From the NCBI GenBank assembly GCA_037447605.1, contig CM074804.1, forward strand, positions 6,281,955 through 6,345,954: DNA of 64,000 nt, read 5' to 3'. Below, in pieces: positions 27,951-41,614 of this stretch. Below the pieces are notes generated by a model that had not been told where the DNA came from, did not search any database, and saw only the letters and a program-made list of their open reading frames with translations. The stretch's first letter is position 1; each line of letters opens with the position of its first letter. Made by a program: the position numbers and the translations under genes. The DNA is from Zygnema circumcarinatum. Its lineage: Eukaryota; Streptophyta; Zygnematophyceae; Zygnematales; Zygnemataceae.

Positions 27951-30900
27951 ATGGGCGCTCTCAGGGAATTTCGTCCCAAGAGGAAGGAGGCCCTGAGCGA
28001 CCTGCAGCTGTTCAGGGCGCAGTATCGGCCGCGCATGCCTGCACTGCTGCAGGTGCTTCTATCGAAGAATTCATTGAAAGGATGGCGAACGCACAATGTG
28101 CTTGTGTTGTGAAAAATGAGTAGAGAGGGGGGTTCTACTGCAGGAATTCAGAATGCTGGAACATGCTGGAAAAAATTACAAGCAAAGAATTGTGATTTTT
28201 TTTGTGATGTTTATGTTTTTGTTTATGTGGGAGAGCTCATGTCGCGCCATTGAAATGTCTGCGCACAGGATTAATTCAGGCTTGGAAACCTCAAAATGGC
28301 ATACGTCTAGCTGGAATAACTGCTTTCTTCTTATGTTGAATCTCGTTTTTTGCTATTTCACCTATGTGGTCCAATGCAGGCCCACGCGTGGCTCACCTGC
28401 CTGACTAAACATTGCTAATCTCTTCAACAAATATTTTCTTTTGTCCCTGTCCATTTGCTCAGTTTTATAATTTGGAAAAGAATCCTCTAAAAAACTGAGC
28501 ACTTGGCAAGGCTAGCTGTGACTTTGACGACAGGAAAAGAATTTTTCGTTGTCGGGAGCAATTAGCGTATATCAATTGAGCCAGACTTTACAACTACATT
28601 TTGACGCAGCTCTGTAGTGGAGTCAACACCTCCGAAAATTAAGAACGAGTTAAATTACATTACATGTGGTCAATTGCAGCCATTCGCATTGAAGCTACAA
28701 ACGCAATCCTTGAGTCAATGCTCAATTCGATCACATTTATTACAGCGAAATACAGACAGAATTTTCTTTTCAGAATTTTGATGAAATCATACAATTCCCT
28801 GATTTCCGAACGATACAGCCTTATGCAAGCATTGCTCAGTGGACCTTGTTTATTTCGTTGTCTTGTGTATGATTGTCGATTCCTTTCTCCTCCCACTCGC
28901 CTGTACCTTTGGATAACCTCATTGCTTTCCCTCTCCCGTTATCATTCCGCTCCTTTCTTTCTTTTTTCCCTCCTCCACGAGACTGCTAAACAAAGAAAGC
29001 TGCAATGGTTTTACATTCATCCATGTGCAGGCAGCATCAATCAATGTGGTTGTAGGAGAGGACACGACAGCTTCGGATTCCTCGGACGCATCTGTGATCC
29101 AACGATCGTACCCTGCTACCTTCGGACAACCGTTAGTGCATTTGGAGGATGCCGCTTCAACACAAAAGGACTCAATTGTGAAATCAAAACACGTCGGCCC
29201 TCTCAGGTATTCGGACCACTTCACTTCCCATGTTGCGAATCTGCTGCCAGGAATGAACTGGTCATTTTTTTGGAAACAAGTTATCCGGATTGAAAGTGTT
29301 AGTTCTGACACGAGTTTCGACCTTCCTTTGCAAAACGGAAAAATGGTGCGTATTGGAGTACCAAGAAATGGGCTGAAGTTTTTCTTGGACACACCAGATA
29401 ACCAGGGAAATATGGTGAGGTCGTGCTAATTCTCAGGACGGGCTATGGGATGTCCGACATTTAGCCGATATGTCACTTATGTATCATGTGCCGGGAAAGA
29501 TGCAACGGACTCGACTAGTGTAATGCCACGAGCCGATGATAGACGAAGTATTTGATAATTAACCGTATGTAAGTGAGGAAACAATATTAGTTGGAGCTTT
29601 CAGAGGTGACGCTTGAATAGTAAATTCTGCTTACTTTCAACTCTTATCCCTTTGTTTGATATGCGTCCTCCGCGTTAAGCTCTGGCCACGGTTGGGCAGG
29701 GTTGGAGTCGTCTTCTGCGGCCGACAGTCCCCCGGCGCGCACAACATCGTCAGCGGCCTCTTCGATGCTCTCGCGGCGCATCACGCGGAAAGCGCCCTTG
29801 TTGGGTTTGCAGGTCAGTAGCACTATTCAACTGCTGTGGCTTCTGAACGGGACGCACAGGTTGACCGCAACCTTTGTGATTTCGGCATCTAGCAGCATCA
29901 TGATTTGCTATTCAATCAACTGGCAGCACGAGTTATCTCTTCTGGATGATATAGTTACGAACGTAATGCGCTGTGAAGGTCTTCATTTTGTTATATAAAG
30001 CGACCTTAGACGGTTAACGGGCCATGCCAGTGAAGACAGGGCTGATCAGGTCCTTCTATTGACATGGCTGCATGTGTAGATGGCACTGAGGGGCTATTTC
30101 GCCAGGAGACGCTGGAGATCACTGCTGATCTTCTCAACCACTACAGAAATCAAGGTCAAGTCACTGAAGCCAACTCGTCTGTTTCTCAAGCACCTCGCAT
30201 CTTCACTCGAAAAACACGCCAATTGTTGTCAACAAACGATACGCCCTTCCTATCATACTCGAACTCTGTGACAAACTTCTCACTCGCTCCCCTACAGAGC
30301 AATCAGCCGTAGCCTGCAGTCTTGCCTGAATGCAAACTGGCGGCATCTTGGTCCTTGCCCCGCCTTCCATAGAGCGCCCCTGCAGAGCTGACCGCGGCTC
30401 GGGCAGTGAGGGGGCGGGTGCGGGCGGCAGGCGGCTGCGACCTGTTGGGCCGCACACGCGACCGCCTACGGTCGCCGGAGCAGGCGGGGGCGGCCGCCGC
30501 GGCTTGCAGCGCGCTCGGCCTGGACGGGCTCGTCCTCATAGGCGGTAAGCATGCGCATTTCCTTGTAGGAGCTGATGGGTTTCGGTTTTCGGTCGGACCT
30601 TGCAAGCTGGGCTGCGTAGAGTTCGAATGCACATCTCTGTGCTACTTTTATTGCAATCTATTGACCATTATTTCACTGAACCGTTCTTATTTTCATGCGA
30701 TTAAGTTGTAAGAGGATATTCATTCATTTCAGGCTGCCAGACAAGTTCAGATGCTGCCCAGCTTGGAGAATCATTCGCTGCTTCCGGCATACAAACCAAG
30801 GCGAGCTTCCCTCTTCTTCAACCCCAGCAAGGGCACTATACTCCCTTCGCAAATACGCTCTCGAAATTACGAGATAGCGACGTGGAGCTTCACATTTTGC

Positions 30901-33900
30901 AAACATTGCTTCTCTGAAATGACTCAGTTCGTCGACGCGCTGTTTTCTTTCCAGGTCGTGGCGGTGCCTGCAACAATCGACGGCGACCTGCGGAATTCCT
31001 TCGTGGAGACGAATGTTGGATTTGACACGGCCTGCAAGGTGAAGACAGTTTCTCCTGCGAGGCCTCCCAGAAGGAGCCATGTATCAAATCTCTCTTCCTC
31101 ACTTGATTTGGCAGCGGCTCACGGGGCATCATGTGATCTTGTGGAGGAGTGGCCAATTGAGATGATCCCTTGAACCGCAGGCAGCCGGTGGTTCATCTTA
31201 TCGTATGCTTCTCTCAATTGTCTAAGTGGTTTCTCCAGGGATGGCTGTGGGGGGCAGGTTTACTCACAGCTGATCAGTAACATCTGCACTGACGCTCTTT
31301 CTGCAGAAAAGGTGTGCTCCAAGAAAGAGGGCGACCTTGTCCCTGGTGTGAATGCCTCAAGAGAAGCTGCTGAGCCTTCTAAAGCAACTTTCTGTATGTT
31401 ACTTTGACAAGGACAAGCTTACGAGGGAGCACCGCTGAGTTACCTCTAACAGCTATAGTTATCGAAAGTTTGTGCATTTTGCGTTAACAGAGCAACAGAG
31501 CTAGAGTAAGCCCAGCCATGCAAGCTCCGGTTTCTGGTCCTTATATCACTCCTCTCCAGCGTGTAACATCATTTGTTTGTGCGTCGAGTATGGGGAGACC
31601 AGTACTACTACTTCATCCGCCTCATGGGCCGCCATGCTTCGCACATCTCGCTGGAGTGCGCGCTGCAGTCGCAGCCCAATCTGGTGCCCCTTCCTCTCCT
31701 TTCTGCGCACGTCCGCTGCGAGCCTCTGCAAAGAGTGTCGGCCTGCAACCCCGAGGAAGGCTGACGAGAGAGGATGAATGATGCAGCTGCTGTCACGGGT
31801 ACAGGTTGTTCTGGGCGAGGAAGTGGCAGCCTCCAAAGCAACCCTGTTCGACATCACAAAGCAGATCTGCGACATGATATCAGCCCGCTCCGAGCAGGGT
31901 AATGCGCCGCACTTCTGTTCGCTTGTCTCAGAGTGGAATATGAGGGCCGCTGCCCCCTGCACAACATATGGTCTATGGGGTCAGCTTCACGGGCTTGGAA
32001 GCCCTTGAGCTGACACCAGGGACCATCTGTTGCGTAAGTGGTAAGGGAGGAGACTGGAGGATTAGCAAAGGATAGCCCGTGCCTTGCCATGATTCAATGA
32101 TCCCGTCAGTTGGAAGGCATGCAGGGTGCAGTTGAACCCTGGAAAATTCAGATGGTGCCACAGTTGGAAAAGGGTGATTTTTGCAATATCACTGGGCTAC
32201 CTTCTGCAATCTTTAAATGAGTTAGGGATATGGGAAGCATTGTGGAACAGGAAAGCATCATGGTGTGATCCTTTTACCCGAGGGCCTTATAGAAAGCATT
32301 CCAGAGGTTCATGCCCTGCTGCAGGTATGTTCAGCAGCCACACATTCTACAAAGTTGTCAACAAAGGACTCTCAACGTCAAGTATCTCTCTCAAACTTTC
32401 AAAATAAACTTCCCTTATCGACGCATCCTGCCTACTTGTAAGCTCTCACACACTGGCTTGCCATGGTGTTTCTCAGGAGATGAATGATCTACTCAAGAAG
32501 GGGATAGCTCCCGAGGCGTTTTCCACCAAACTCTCGCCTTGGGCTGCTGCCCTTTTCGACTTCCTGCCCCCATACATCCGCAAGCAGCTGCTTCTCGACC
32601 GTGAATCGGACGGCTCTGTGCGGCTCTCACAGGTCGCCCTCTCTCCTCCCCATTCCTGTCAGGCCAATTGGTCATTCTCTCCCGTGCGCCTCATTTATCC
32701 AGACATTGCGCCTACTGCTCGCCTGCTTTGTCGTCTATCTCCTCTGCCCGAACTGGAGGGATTTGTGCCTTGAACTCCTCCTTGCCTGAGACTGCAATCC
32801 GTTTTTAAGTCCTCTTTAAACGACTGTTCACCCTGAACATGCACCGGAATTCCTTGCAGATTGAGACCGAGAAGCTCCTCGTGCAGCTGGTGGAGACAGA
32901 AATGGGGCGCCGTACGGTATGGCACTTTGCACCGGCCTACTGAGAGTGGAGAGGGACTGCACCATTCCATATGGATTTGCAGCTGATTAGGAAGACTGAT
33001 GCCATGCTTGACATTCGTCAGTGTTTTTGTCAATCCTTTTGAACTTGGAAATAGGCAGCCAGCCAACTTGTGCGTCTGCGTCCCTGAATAGATCTGATGC
33101 TTTGGGAAAACTTGTCTAAGTGGGAAATGTGAGAATATGCCCAACTAAAATCCTCCGTTTAGTTCGATTGAACCTTCAACTTCCAGAGTTTCACTGGCTT
33201 TGCGTACAGCTTAGCTTCAACTCACCTTTTCCCGGTCTTACAGCACAAATTCAATTATGGCTATTGATAAGGGGCCATCTGCCTTGAGTGGTGATTCTAG
33301 CGTCCAAGTTTGCGTGCTTAATGCCAGGCTGCCTTGAGAGCGGCGTGGTCTTGGGGGCGGATTTATTGCAGAAGGCAGGACTGTATAAGGGAAAAAAGTT
33401 CAATGGCATTTCCTACTTCTTTGGGTATCAGGCGCGCGGCTCTCTACCATCTAACTTCGACTGCGACTATGGTTATGTAAGTGATTTCAGCATAGTTCCT
33501 CCTGAATTCTTCCTCAACCTGCACATTCTACAATGAACGACAGTTTTTGGACCTCAACCATAATTTCCATTTGAAATGTTCATTTCATGGTCTAATTGAG
33601 GACCCCTTAGCCTCCTCCGGCTTTGTCCTGGCGGACTGCACAGGCTCTGGGCCACGTCGCCAGCCACCTCCTTGCTGCGGGTCTCAACGGGTATTTGGCC
33701 ACAGTGACAAACTTAAAGGAGGAGCCTGCTTACTGGCGCTGCGGAGGTGTACCCATTCCGGTATGGTCTCTATTGCCAGAAGAGATAACAGCAGTAATGC
33801 TCAATTCTTCTGACTCCGGTCGAACGAGTCTTTTGTGTCACAGACCTTAGGTGCTGAAACATGTAAAATTGAAGCGCATCACTTGTGCACTGTCAACAGT

Positions 33901-34988
33901 GGGCTCTACTACACCTTTGATTCTGCCACTCTTTCCGTTCTTGCAAACAGAGCGTGAAATCGCTTCATGCGCAAGAACAGGTGGAGAAAATGTGAAGCTG
34001 TGACATGGTGAATTGTGAAGGCGAGCATTGATGAACCTTGTCTGTCCTCCCCCCCCTACCCCTATGTCCCTGCGGGTCGCGCCCTCCAGGCGATGATGAC
34101 TGTGAAGCGATGGCTGAGGGCCCCGGGAGTGTCGGACATCGCCCAGCCTCTTGTGCATCCGGCGAGCGTGGACCTCCGGGGAAGGCCCTATCAGTGCGTG
34201 CCTGGGCCTGCCTCCCTTCCGCAGCTCTCTTGAATCTGCATTGGTCGTTCTCTACTTTTTTGGTCGAGGACAGTGATAGCAAGTGTTCATTTGCGCGTTT
34301 GAAGCGGAGGTCAACAACTTGTTCAGAGATGCTGCCTTGCATCCAGCAGGGTTGACGCAGGCAATGTTTCCACTATGCTCGTGCTTGTGGGCAGACTGCA
34401 TGGTGCTAGCTGCCATACAAAATGTCTATACTTTACGATGGCATTCGCTCTCTACTTTGGTGTTCTCAATTCGTGTTGGTTATGTACCCCCGGCACTGCT
34501 TGTGCCAAGAGTGAAAGCGTGGAATTGCGCGACGCGTTTCTCAGCGGAGGCAGAAATTCGTCGTGCAGGTTGCTGGCGGAGCGCGCCGGCGCGTGGCTGC
34601 TCCGCGACTGCTACCGCAACCCGGGGGCGCTGCAGCTCACAGGCGCGGCGGCGCACACCTGCGCCATGACGCTGCTCCTGCAGGAGGGGGGGGGGCAGGG
34701 CGGCTATGCCGCGTCCGCCGACCTGCTCAGGCGCAAACTGCAGCAGGTACGTAGGTGCTGGCCCTCCCTCCCTCCCTCCCTCCCTCCCTCTCAGCTGCCG
34801 AGCACGCCGAGCGCGAGGCTGACGCTGGGCCCTCCCCTGCCTGCCGCGGCTGCCTGCAGGTGAGGGACATGGTGCGACCGGGCTGCCCGCCGGAGGCTCT
34901 GAACGTCGCTTTAGCATCGACAGCGGCTCTCGTCGAAGTCCTCTCCGTCATAACCTCTCCTTTCAATCGCAGCCAAATGCCGTACTAG
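27951..34988 (+). CDS. PFPA: Pyrophosphate--fructose 6-phosphate 1-phosphotransferase, alpha (regulatory) subunit
   Basis: PFP interconverts fructose 6-phosphate plus PPi and fructose 1,6-bisphosphate plus Pi in the cytosol. In plants the alpha subunit confers fructose 2,6-bisphosphate regulation on the catalytic beta subunit. Eighteen exons give 626 residues: 27951-28052, 29031-29206, 29700-29812, 30080-30154, 30431-30544, 30733-30800, 30955-31038, 31258-31311, 31603-31683, 31805-31898, 32251-32324, 32477-32632, 32860-32916, 33372-33476, 33644-33760, 34090-34193, 34569-34746, 34860-34988. Alpha-type hallmarks are [94 protein letters not shown] and [20 protein letters not shown]. It keeps TIDGD (~224), where I recall TLNGD in land-plant alpha subunits. 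The intron after 30800 has a GC donor. Confidence 0.95.
34762..34791 (+). repeat. (CCCT)n pyrimidine tract in the last PFP intron
   Basis: Short CCCT tandem run between the donor at 34747 and the acceptor at 34859. Confidence 0.85.
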
Positions 34989-36590
34989 AAGCATTCCCGG
35001 CATTATGTGCCTCGCATCATCTTGTTTATAAACCCAAAGTGTTATTGTGTGCTCAACCACCCCCGCTGCCATCCATGTCTGCGCGAACAATAAGAATCGT
35101 GTCTTCCAAACTCGACTCCATGTCGTCCTTCCGCCGATCTACGACTGCCGCTGGGTCTGTACATCGCATCGAAAGAAGGAAAAGATGTGGCATTGATCTC
35201 ATCGAAGACAGTTCAGCGGCCAGCCATCCATCCATCCAGTTTAGAGAGGCCCGCCTCTCCCGTCCCCTCCCCTCCGCTTCCGACCGGACACGGACAAGCG
35301 CGACCTTTCCCCCGCACTCGCCACAGCGAGCTAGCGAGCGACACGGCGGATGTGTTCGACCCCACAACAAATCCATCCGTCCGTCCGTCCTTGTTGGGAT
35401 ATTCCATGAGCATTCCTTGCAATCAGTCACACTACTCGCACACCATGGAACTTGGTGTTCCATGCTGCTCCAGTTCTGACGGTCTCGGCGGCTCCGCCCC
35501 GCCTCGCCAGGCGGGCCGGCCAGCCTGCCTGCCGGCCTGCCCACTGCCCACTGCCCGAGGGGAGGGGAGGGAAGGGAGGGCACTAAGGTTGGGAGCACGG
35601 TCCGGGCCCAATTCGTGCCCCGGCGCACGTGCCCTCCCCTCCGGGAAGCCCGGGGGCATGCCCCTTTCGTGCCCCGTGACGTGTCCATATGGGACATGTA
35701 CGGACAAAGGTACGGAAAGTGTGAATTGTACGGAAGTCACGGACAGCGTGCCGCCAAATGGGAGTTCCGTCACCGTCCCTGCCCCGGCCGTGACGTGACG
35801 TGGTACGCGGACGTAGGGGGCACGGTGGAGGGGCAAGGTGGAGGGGCACGGTTTTGACAGTTTTTCGTGCCCCGGGCACGGCTGGTCGCGTGCCCCGGGG
35901 CATGCCCCCCCCCGGGCATGGCCGTGCCCCCCCCCCCAAGCGTTAAAGGGCACGCGTCGGCCAACTCGCTTGTGTCGCAGGAACGGTTTGAGCTGTCATC
36001 GCTGGGCAGGTGAGAGGCGCTCCGCAGGGCCTGTGTTCTCCTTGCCTGCTCACCTTTAGTCTGCATCCCAGGACAGCCTGCTTAGGGAAATTGGTAGTTG
36101 GCAGGCTTGATCTCATTTTATGAGAGTTTTCGCTGATGAGGACGGTGTGTAGGTAGAAGGAGAAGGGTGGTGCTGACATGGGGGGTGGCTTGCTGGACTG
36201 GGACAGACGGCCGCACTCTGCAGCGGAGTTGCTGCATGCCCTTTCGCTCCCTCCCCTGTGACCCAACACTGTCCACTCTGGCCTCTACGCTGGGGAGCGG
36301 TGCACGCGGCCGCGTGCACGCTCTGTGGCGCGGGCTGGGCTGCGCGGAAGTGAGGAGGCGGCGCAGCTGGAGGGTGGGGCGCATGGTGCACGGCGTGTGC
36401 TTGGACTTCGGCTAACGAGGAGGGAGGGGAGTCGCAGACTCGCAGATCAAATGTGAGCTTTTGGCCAGGAAGAGGGAGGCAGCACCTCTAGCAAGGAGCG
36501 AAGCTGCACAAGCTTGGTTGCAACTGGGGCCTGCTGTAGCGCGTTTCAGCCGCGGCTGGTAGGAGCTGGTAGGACGAATCAGCGTCAAAG
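34989..36590. other. Intergenic: PFP 3' flank and LRR-gene promoter
   Basis: This GC-rich stretch contains repeated GGCACG/GTGCCC motifs between 35580 and 35950, CCGT microsatellite units near 35384-35397, and C homopolymers near 35906-35938. Several long open frames here are by-products of the GC content. No gene is supported. Confidence 0.5.
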
Positions 36591-39500
36591 ATGGGCCTGG
36601 GAAAGCTTGGCCTTTTTTCGCTTCTTAGCCGCCGACGTCCACTGAAAAAACCGGATGATAAGGTGAGTCTGAAGGTCCGCGAGTGGGTTGTTGCGTTTTT
36701 TTCGCTCGTTTGGTTAGAGAGTTGAACAGAGCCAAGTGAAGCTCAACTACCCGCAGAACGCCTACGATGTTCTGAATAATTTCGACTTTACTGCGGCTCA
36801 GTACGACACAGACTAACATTTCTGATATTGACATCTCCAGCAGGTTGCGAAGTCCAATTCAACAGAGCAGCTTCCTTCCCTCGTCAGCACTGGCAGCATC
36901 CACTTTTTCAGCAATTCCCAGAGTGCGGGGGTTTCACCATCTGCAAAGCATGTCACAGACTTCCCAACCCCCTACGGAGGCGAGGGAGAGCATTCTGTGG
37001 CTGAATATCTGAGCGATTCCGGGGTGTATTATGGAGAAACTCGGTCGAATGGTAATCAAGCGGAGCTTCTTTGTGATGCCGTGGAGTTGGGAGAGGGATC
37101 GAGCAACAAAGGAGGACCCACTTCCGGCAGTGAGTGTGGTAACCGGAGTGCAAGCTTTGAGGTGGAAAGCATAGGTTTCAGACGATCTCGCAGTGATGCG
37201 GATCTGAGTCGCTGTGAGATTGGTTTGGCAACAGATGCAGACACGGGCTGTCATAATAGTGATCCCGAGGTGATTACCGGCACGTCGGGAATGTTTGAAT
37301 TTCCGGCAGGTACTTGGTCTGCTTGTAGCGAAGGTGGCGGTGACGCATGGATGGCCCAACCCACATTGTTCAGTCCTGTACTCGCATTAACCTCAGGGAC
37401 AGAGGATGTGGCAAGATTCGAAGGATTTGCTGCTGGTATTGATCAGGACAGATCTACTACTTCGGACATTAAAGTAGATGTGGATGGAAATTCGCCTATT
37501 TCAAGTGAAACTGCATTTGCTGATGTACGCCAGGTTACAGAAGGAAGCAAGGAGTACTTGTCTGAAGCGTGGTGCTCGGCACGCCCAGCAAGTGAGCTGG
37601 AGGCAACTGACTGGCAGGCAAGAAGTGCGCGCAGTGCTCCTGAGATGTACGGCCATGCCGAAGACAATGGTGGCCTTCAAGAACGGCCTCAGAAGGAAGC
37701 CTCCATTGCAGTGGCAGGAGTGATCTCTTCGGAGCTAGATGCGTCTGAGAAAGCCCGTCTTTTAAAGGTTGCACTATCATCAGGACAGCTGTCCGGGGGA
37801 GCTATGGCAAGGGTCTCTGAGTGGGTAAGCCAGTTGACCTTGGCGGAATCACTTCCTCCGGATGATATAGACGTTGAGTTGCCAGTGGAGGAGCCACCTA
37901 CCTTGTCGCTTTCACCTGCACATGCCAAGAGATCGGCATTGTCGGGACAATTGGCGGCTCTCGGGTCATTTCTCCCATCCAACGAAGCATGCATCTTAGA
38001 GGCCGGATTGGCTGGGACCATCCATGACATTGACGTGGAATATGCGAATCGCTGTGCGAGAGCCTTGGATAGGACTGCAGCTGCGGCGAATATTTCCTCT
38101 CGTGCCCTGAAAGTGGTGCCCTCTTTGGCATTATTCCACTACCTGAAAAGCCTTTGTCTTTCACATAATGCCATTGGTGAGCATCTTCGTTACCTTTATA
38201 TGTTTATGTTTATAGCTCTCAGTTTGGGTGTGAAATATGCAGAAGCGGGCCTTGGTACTGATGTTGGTACCTCTCGCCGCCTTACTGCTGTGCCCCCATT
38301 GATAAGTGGGACATTTCTGCTGCTGGATGAATTCTAACTATACTATTAGTAGGGCCACCCTTACGCTAATGAGATACGTGATGGTGTGCAGGTCGTTTGC
38401 ATGGTGGCACGTTGCCCCGCAGTCTGCACACTCTCGACCTCTCTCACAATCGTCTCATAGTGGTCGAGGGACTGCGGGATTTGACTCGTCTGAGGGTTCT
38501 GAACCTAAGCCACAACCGCTTGTCGCGTATTGGGCACGGTGTGTTTCTTATTTCGCTAGCCAGGAACATATAGACCAAACTAGAGCAGCGAGCAAACGGT
38601 GGAATTTTAGCCGGGGAGTGCTCCATTAATTCTTCTTGGAACTGATTGTTTAGGCTAGAGTTATGGAGACGAGCATTATTGCATCAACGCTGAGTTGCTT
38701 TGTGATGGTCACCTGTTCTGCGGCAAAAGGGAAGGAAGGGGAGCTTTATTCCTCTGTTGATTCATGTCTGTTTGGCTCCTCTAATTGGATTCCTCTTGAA
38801 GCAGGCCTGGCCAGCTGCACGTCCCTGCGCGAGCTGTACCTCGCGGGCAACAAGATAAGTGAGATCGAGGGGCTGCACCGCCTTCTGAAGCTGGTGGTGT
38901 TGGACCTGGGGGACAACAAGCTGACAAGCACCAAGGCCATCAGCCAACTCGCTGCAAACTATGGCTCCATGCGAGCGCTCAATCTGGCTGGCAACCCCAT
39001 TCATGTCAATCTCGGCGAAGATGCATTTCGGCGTTTTATAAGTGGTATGCTGGGTGCAGTATGAGCTTAAGAAAAATCATTAATAAACTGCAGAGGATTG
39101 GGGCTTGCAGAGTCTTTTTGGTACCTAAGCAGTGCACATTATTCTTCTAGCTTTCTCAGAACTCTGGAGATGGACGTTGTTTATTAAAGCGAAAGTCCTG
39201 CCTGGTTCATTCAGCCTGAAGAACTGATTTTTTTTTTTTTCTGATTTTTTTTGCTCTGACGAAAATGCTGGTCCAAAGCATGAGGGCAAAATAGGCATGA
39301 GCTTGTTGAAGCTACTCCCTTTTCAAGTTAGGTCTGCTATTACAACTTTGTTACTGGTCATAACTCGGCTCCTTGTCTTATGCAGGATTGCTGCCGCACT
39401 TGATCTACCTCAACAACGCTCCTGTGAAGACTTTGTCTGCACGAGAGGTGGCTGCAGATGGGGTCCGCGCCGCACTTGGAGCATCACAGGGACGCAGCAG

Positions 39501-39852
39501 CCGAGTCTCCGCCCGCGCCACCTCGGTCGGCAAGAAGGCGGGCGGCGGCCACCATCGCAGCGCTGCGAGTTCCGTGCGCGGCAGCAAGAGCAGCACCGCC
39601 GGAAGTGCGCGGCCCAGCGGCCGGCAGGGGAGCGACCGCTCGGACAGGCCGCAGAGGCGGAGTGGCAATGGAAGCTTTCGGGACGAAGGGCAGAGCAAGG
39701 CCGTGAAGCGAACTGGCAGCACCCCGCGGCTTCTTCCTCAGGTTCCTGCAGCTGCGGCGACGAGGGTTGAAACTGGTGGCGGGCAAACCCTTGACGTCAA
39801 TGTTGGAAACGGGATGGTGCGATCGAGCAGCATGAGCCTTCTGCAGGCCTGA
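36591..39852 (+). CDS. Leucine-rich-repeat protein (SDS22-like LRRs, plant outer-arm-dynein-light-chain-like family)
   Basis: Exons: 36591-36662, 36841-38176, 38392-38538, 38805-39044, 39386-39852, giving 753 residues with matching phases. The large second exon is Ser/Glu-rich and probably disordered. From ~455 to 600 there are five or six SDS22-type repeats: LKSLCLSHNAI, LHTLDLSHNRL, LRVLNLSHNRLSRIG, LRELYLAGNKISEIEGL, LVVLDLGDNKL and MRALNLAGNPI. A capping segment (LPHLIYLNNAPVK) follows. The last ~130 residues are basic and Ser/Gly-rich. The LRR core resembles uncharacterised land-plant proteins annotated as outer arm dynein light chain 1-like. SDS22 proteins bind PP1 phosphatase, but no PP1 role is shown here. 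Exon 2 starts at a CAGCAG tandem acceptor, so one residue may vary. Confidence 0.88.
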
Positions 39853-41614
39853 GGGCTAATGAAGCGTGGCTGCTCGCATGTGTGCCTTATCTGCTACCTG
39901 TTGCTGCGAGAGAGGGCCAGATGTAGTTCTTGACGAACGTGCAAAAGGAACTATAAATGTCTTAGAAAGGTTGAGGCGCAGTCATGTCTTTTTGAGCGAG
40001 CGCGGTTTGTGAGAAGGTGCAGTGGAGGGTGCAGGGGATGTGCCGCGTTTTTTGGTGTTTCATTACGTTCCATTGGTTGCAGCAATTGCAATAATGTCTA
40101 GTGCCAGTTGTCCTTTCAGATCTTTGGAAAACCCATAATTCGCATTGCCTTGTGCCGCAAGTCGTTCCATTGTCTGTGGAATGAGGACAGCTTCGGTGTT
40201 GCTATATCACGAAAGAGTTAGCCTCGCCTTCTGCGGTCTCCACCGTGCGTTTGTTTCGTCCCCGCGTTGAGTAAGAGTCACCCATTAGTTTCCAGTCTGA
40301 TTCCACACCGATGGCAAACTGCAGGGAAAATCTGAAAATTTTCAGATGAAAATCCTTTCAAATATTGACTTTAGTTCGCTCTATGGACCATCTGAAAATA
40401 GTTCATCAAGGTATCCCATCACACTGTTTTTGATGATCGCCTCATTGCTATGCCTTGCCATCCATCTATAGCCGTTTAGACCCTGACAATGGCTGAACAG
40501 TGTTTTAAGGAAGCATACCCGGAGGCGAAGAAAGTGACGGGAGAATTGAGGAGATATCAAGGCGCTGTGCGCAGCGGACGATGATTTTTTTCAAGTTTTT
40601 CCTGCAAGTACCCGCATCAGAGAACAAGCAGTGGACAAGGTTGTAAAGAACCCTAAAGTCTTCAACGAAAGCCGTTGGAAGAAAAAAACAAAGTATTCGT
40701 AATCGGATTAAACAAAAGGTATTTCCACTTTAGGTTTTTTTGTTTTCTTTTGATCAAAGGTCCTTGTTCAAATGCGAAACCAATTGAACAGTGAACAATT
40801 AACTCCCGGTCGTGTTCAATTTCAATTTACTTTGCATCCACCGATCAACAATGAGATCTTGGCAATCGTAAACGCGCGTGGACCCAAGGTGAACACGAGT
40901 TCAAACTTTTCCCGTTTCCGTTTTCGTACCGTACGAGGTCGTTGATCTGTCGCAAAAATGTCGTATGGCGGAAATTGGGCCGGAGTCAACCATTTCTCGT
41001 ATATTCCCTGAATCGCACTTGGCAAAATGTGGAATCCACTCAAGTAACCGATCAGATTGAGAATTTGAACAATTAAGCCATGATTTTATATTGTTCATTT
41101 CGCAGTTCGAGTGTTCAAAAGTTGAGATGAAACCTGTCCATTTGAAATTTGAACAATTCAAAAAAAAAAGTTTACTAGTTCAAATTAATGGTAGTAGGCT
41201 ATACAAATTAGGGGGGGGCCCACTCTCAGATCTTGAAAATTCAACTTTCTTTTCTTTTCCTTTTCATTTTACGTTTGTATTTCATGCAGAGAGGAGGCTT
41301 AGCTGCCGCCTCAGGGAAAACCCTGAATTCGCCACTGCTTTGAGCCTTATAGAGTCCATGCATTCAAGTTCCTTTCTGAACATACTTGCAATAATGTCTC
41401 ATATTTGAACAAATGGAATGGAAGTGGCATTGATCGTCGAACAAAGATTCGAAGAACCATGAAATGCAGAGCAGCAGATATCCCCAAACACCATTTCTGA
41501 CAAGAGCCGGAGCGCCTCCAAACGCTTTCCCCAGGGAGCGAGCGTAGCGTCCTTGCTTCCTTCCTGGAAAGCCTGCTTTGAACAGTACAGTGCCTGAGCA
41601 GCCGTGCGGCAGCC
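39853..41614. other. Intergenic region with AT-rich, GTTCAA-rich segment
   Basis: From ~40690 to 41400 the base composition is clearly more AT-rich than the flanks. GTTCAAA/TTTGAAC and GAACAATT motifs recur on both strands (near 40767, 40794, 40890, 41067, 41115, 41151 and 41178). This suggests a decayed repetitive element, but no terminal repeats or coding sequence could be defined. The segment from 41410 on is the 5' flank of the SKL2 gene. Confidence 0.35.

Noticed and set aside
27395-28096. 233-codon minus-strand frame across the PFP promoter and exon 1
   Set aside because: It is antisense to a well-supported exon and composed of GC-rich, low-complexity sequence.
36722-36816. Extra LRR-gene exon (frame reading SQVKLNYPQNAYDV...)
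   Set aside because: It ends in a stop, and no donor before the stop is in phase with the next exon. Exon 1 joins directly to 36841 in phase.
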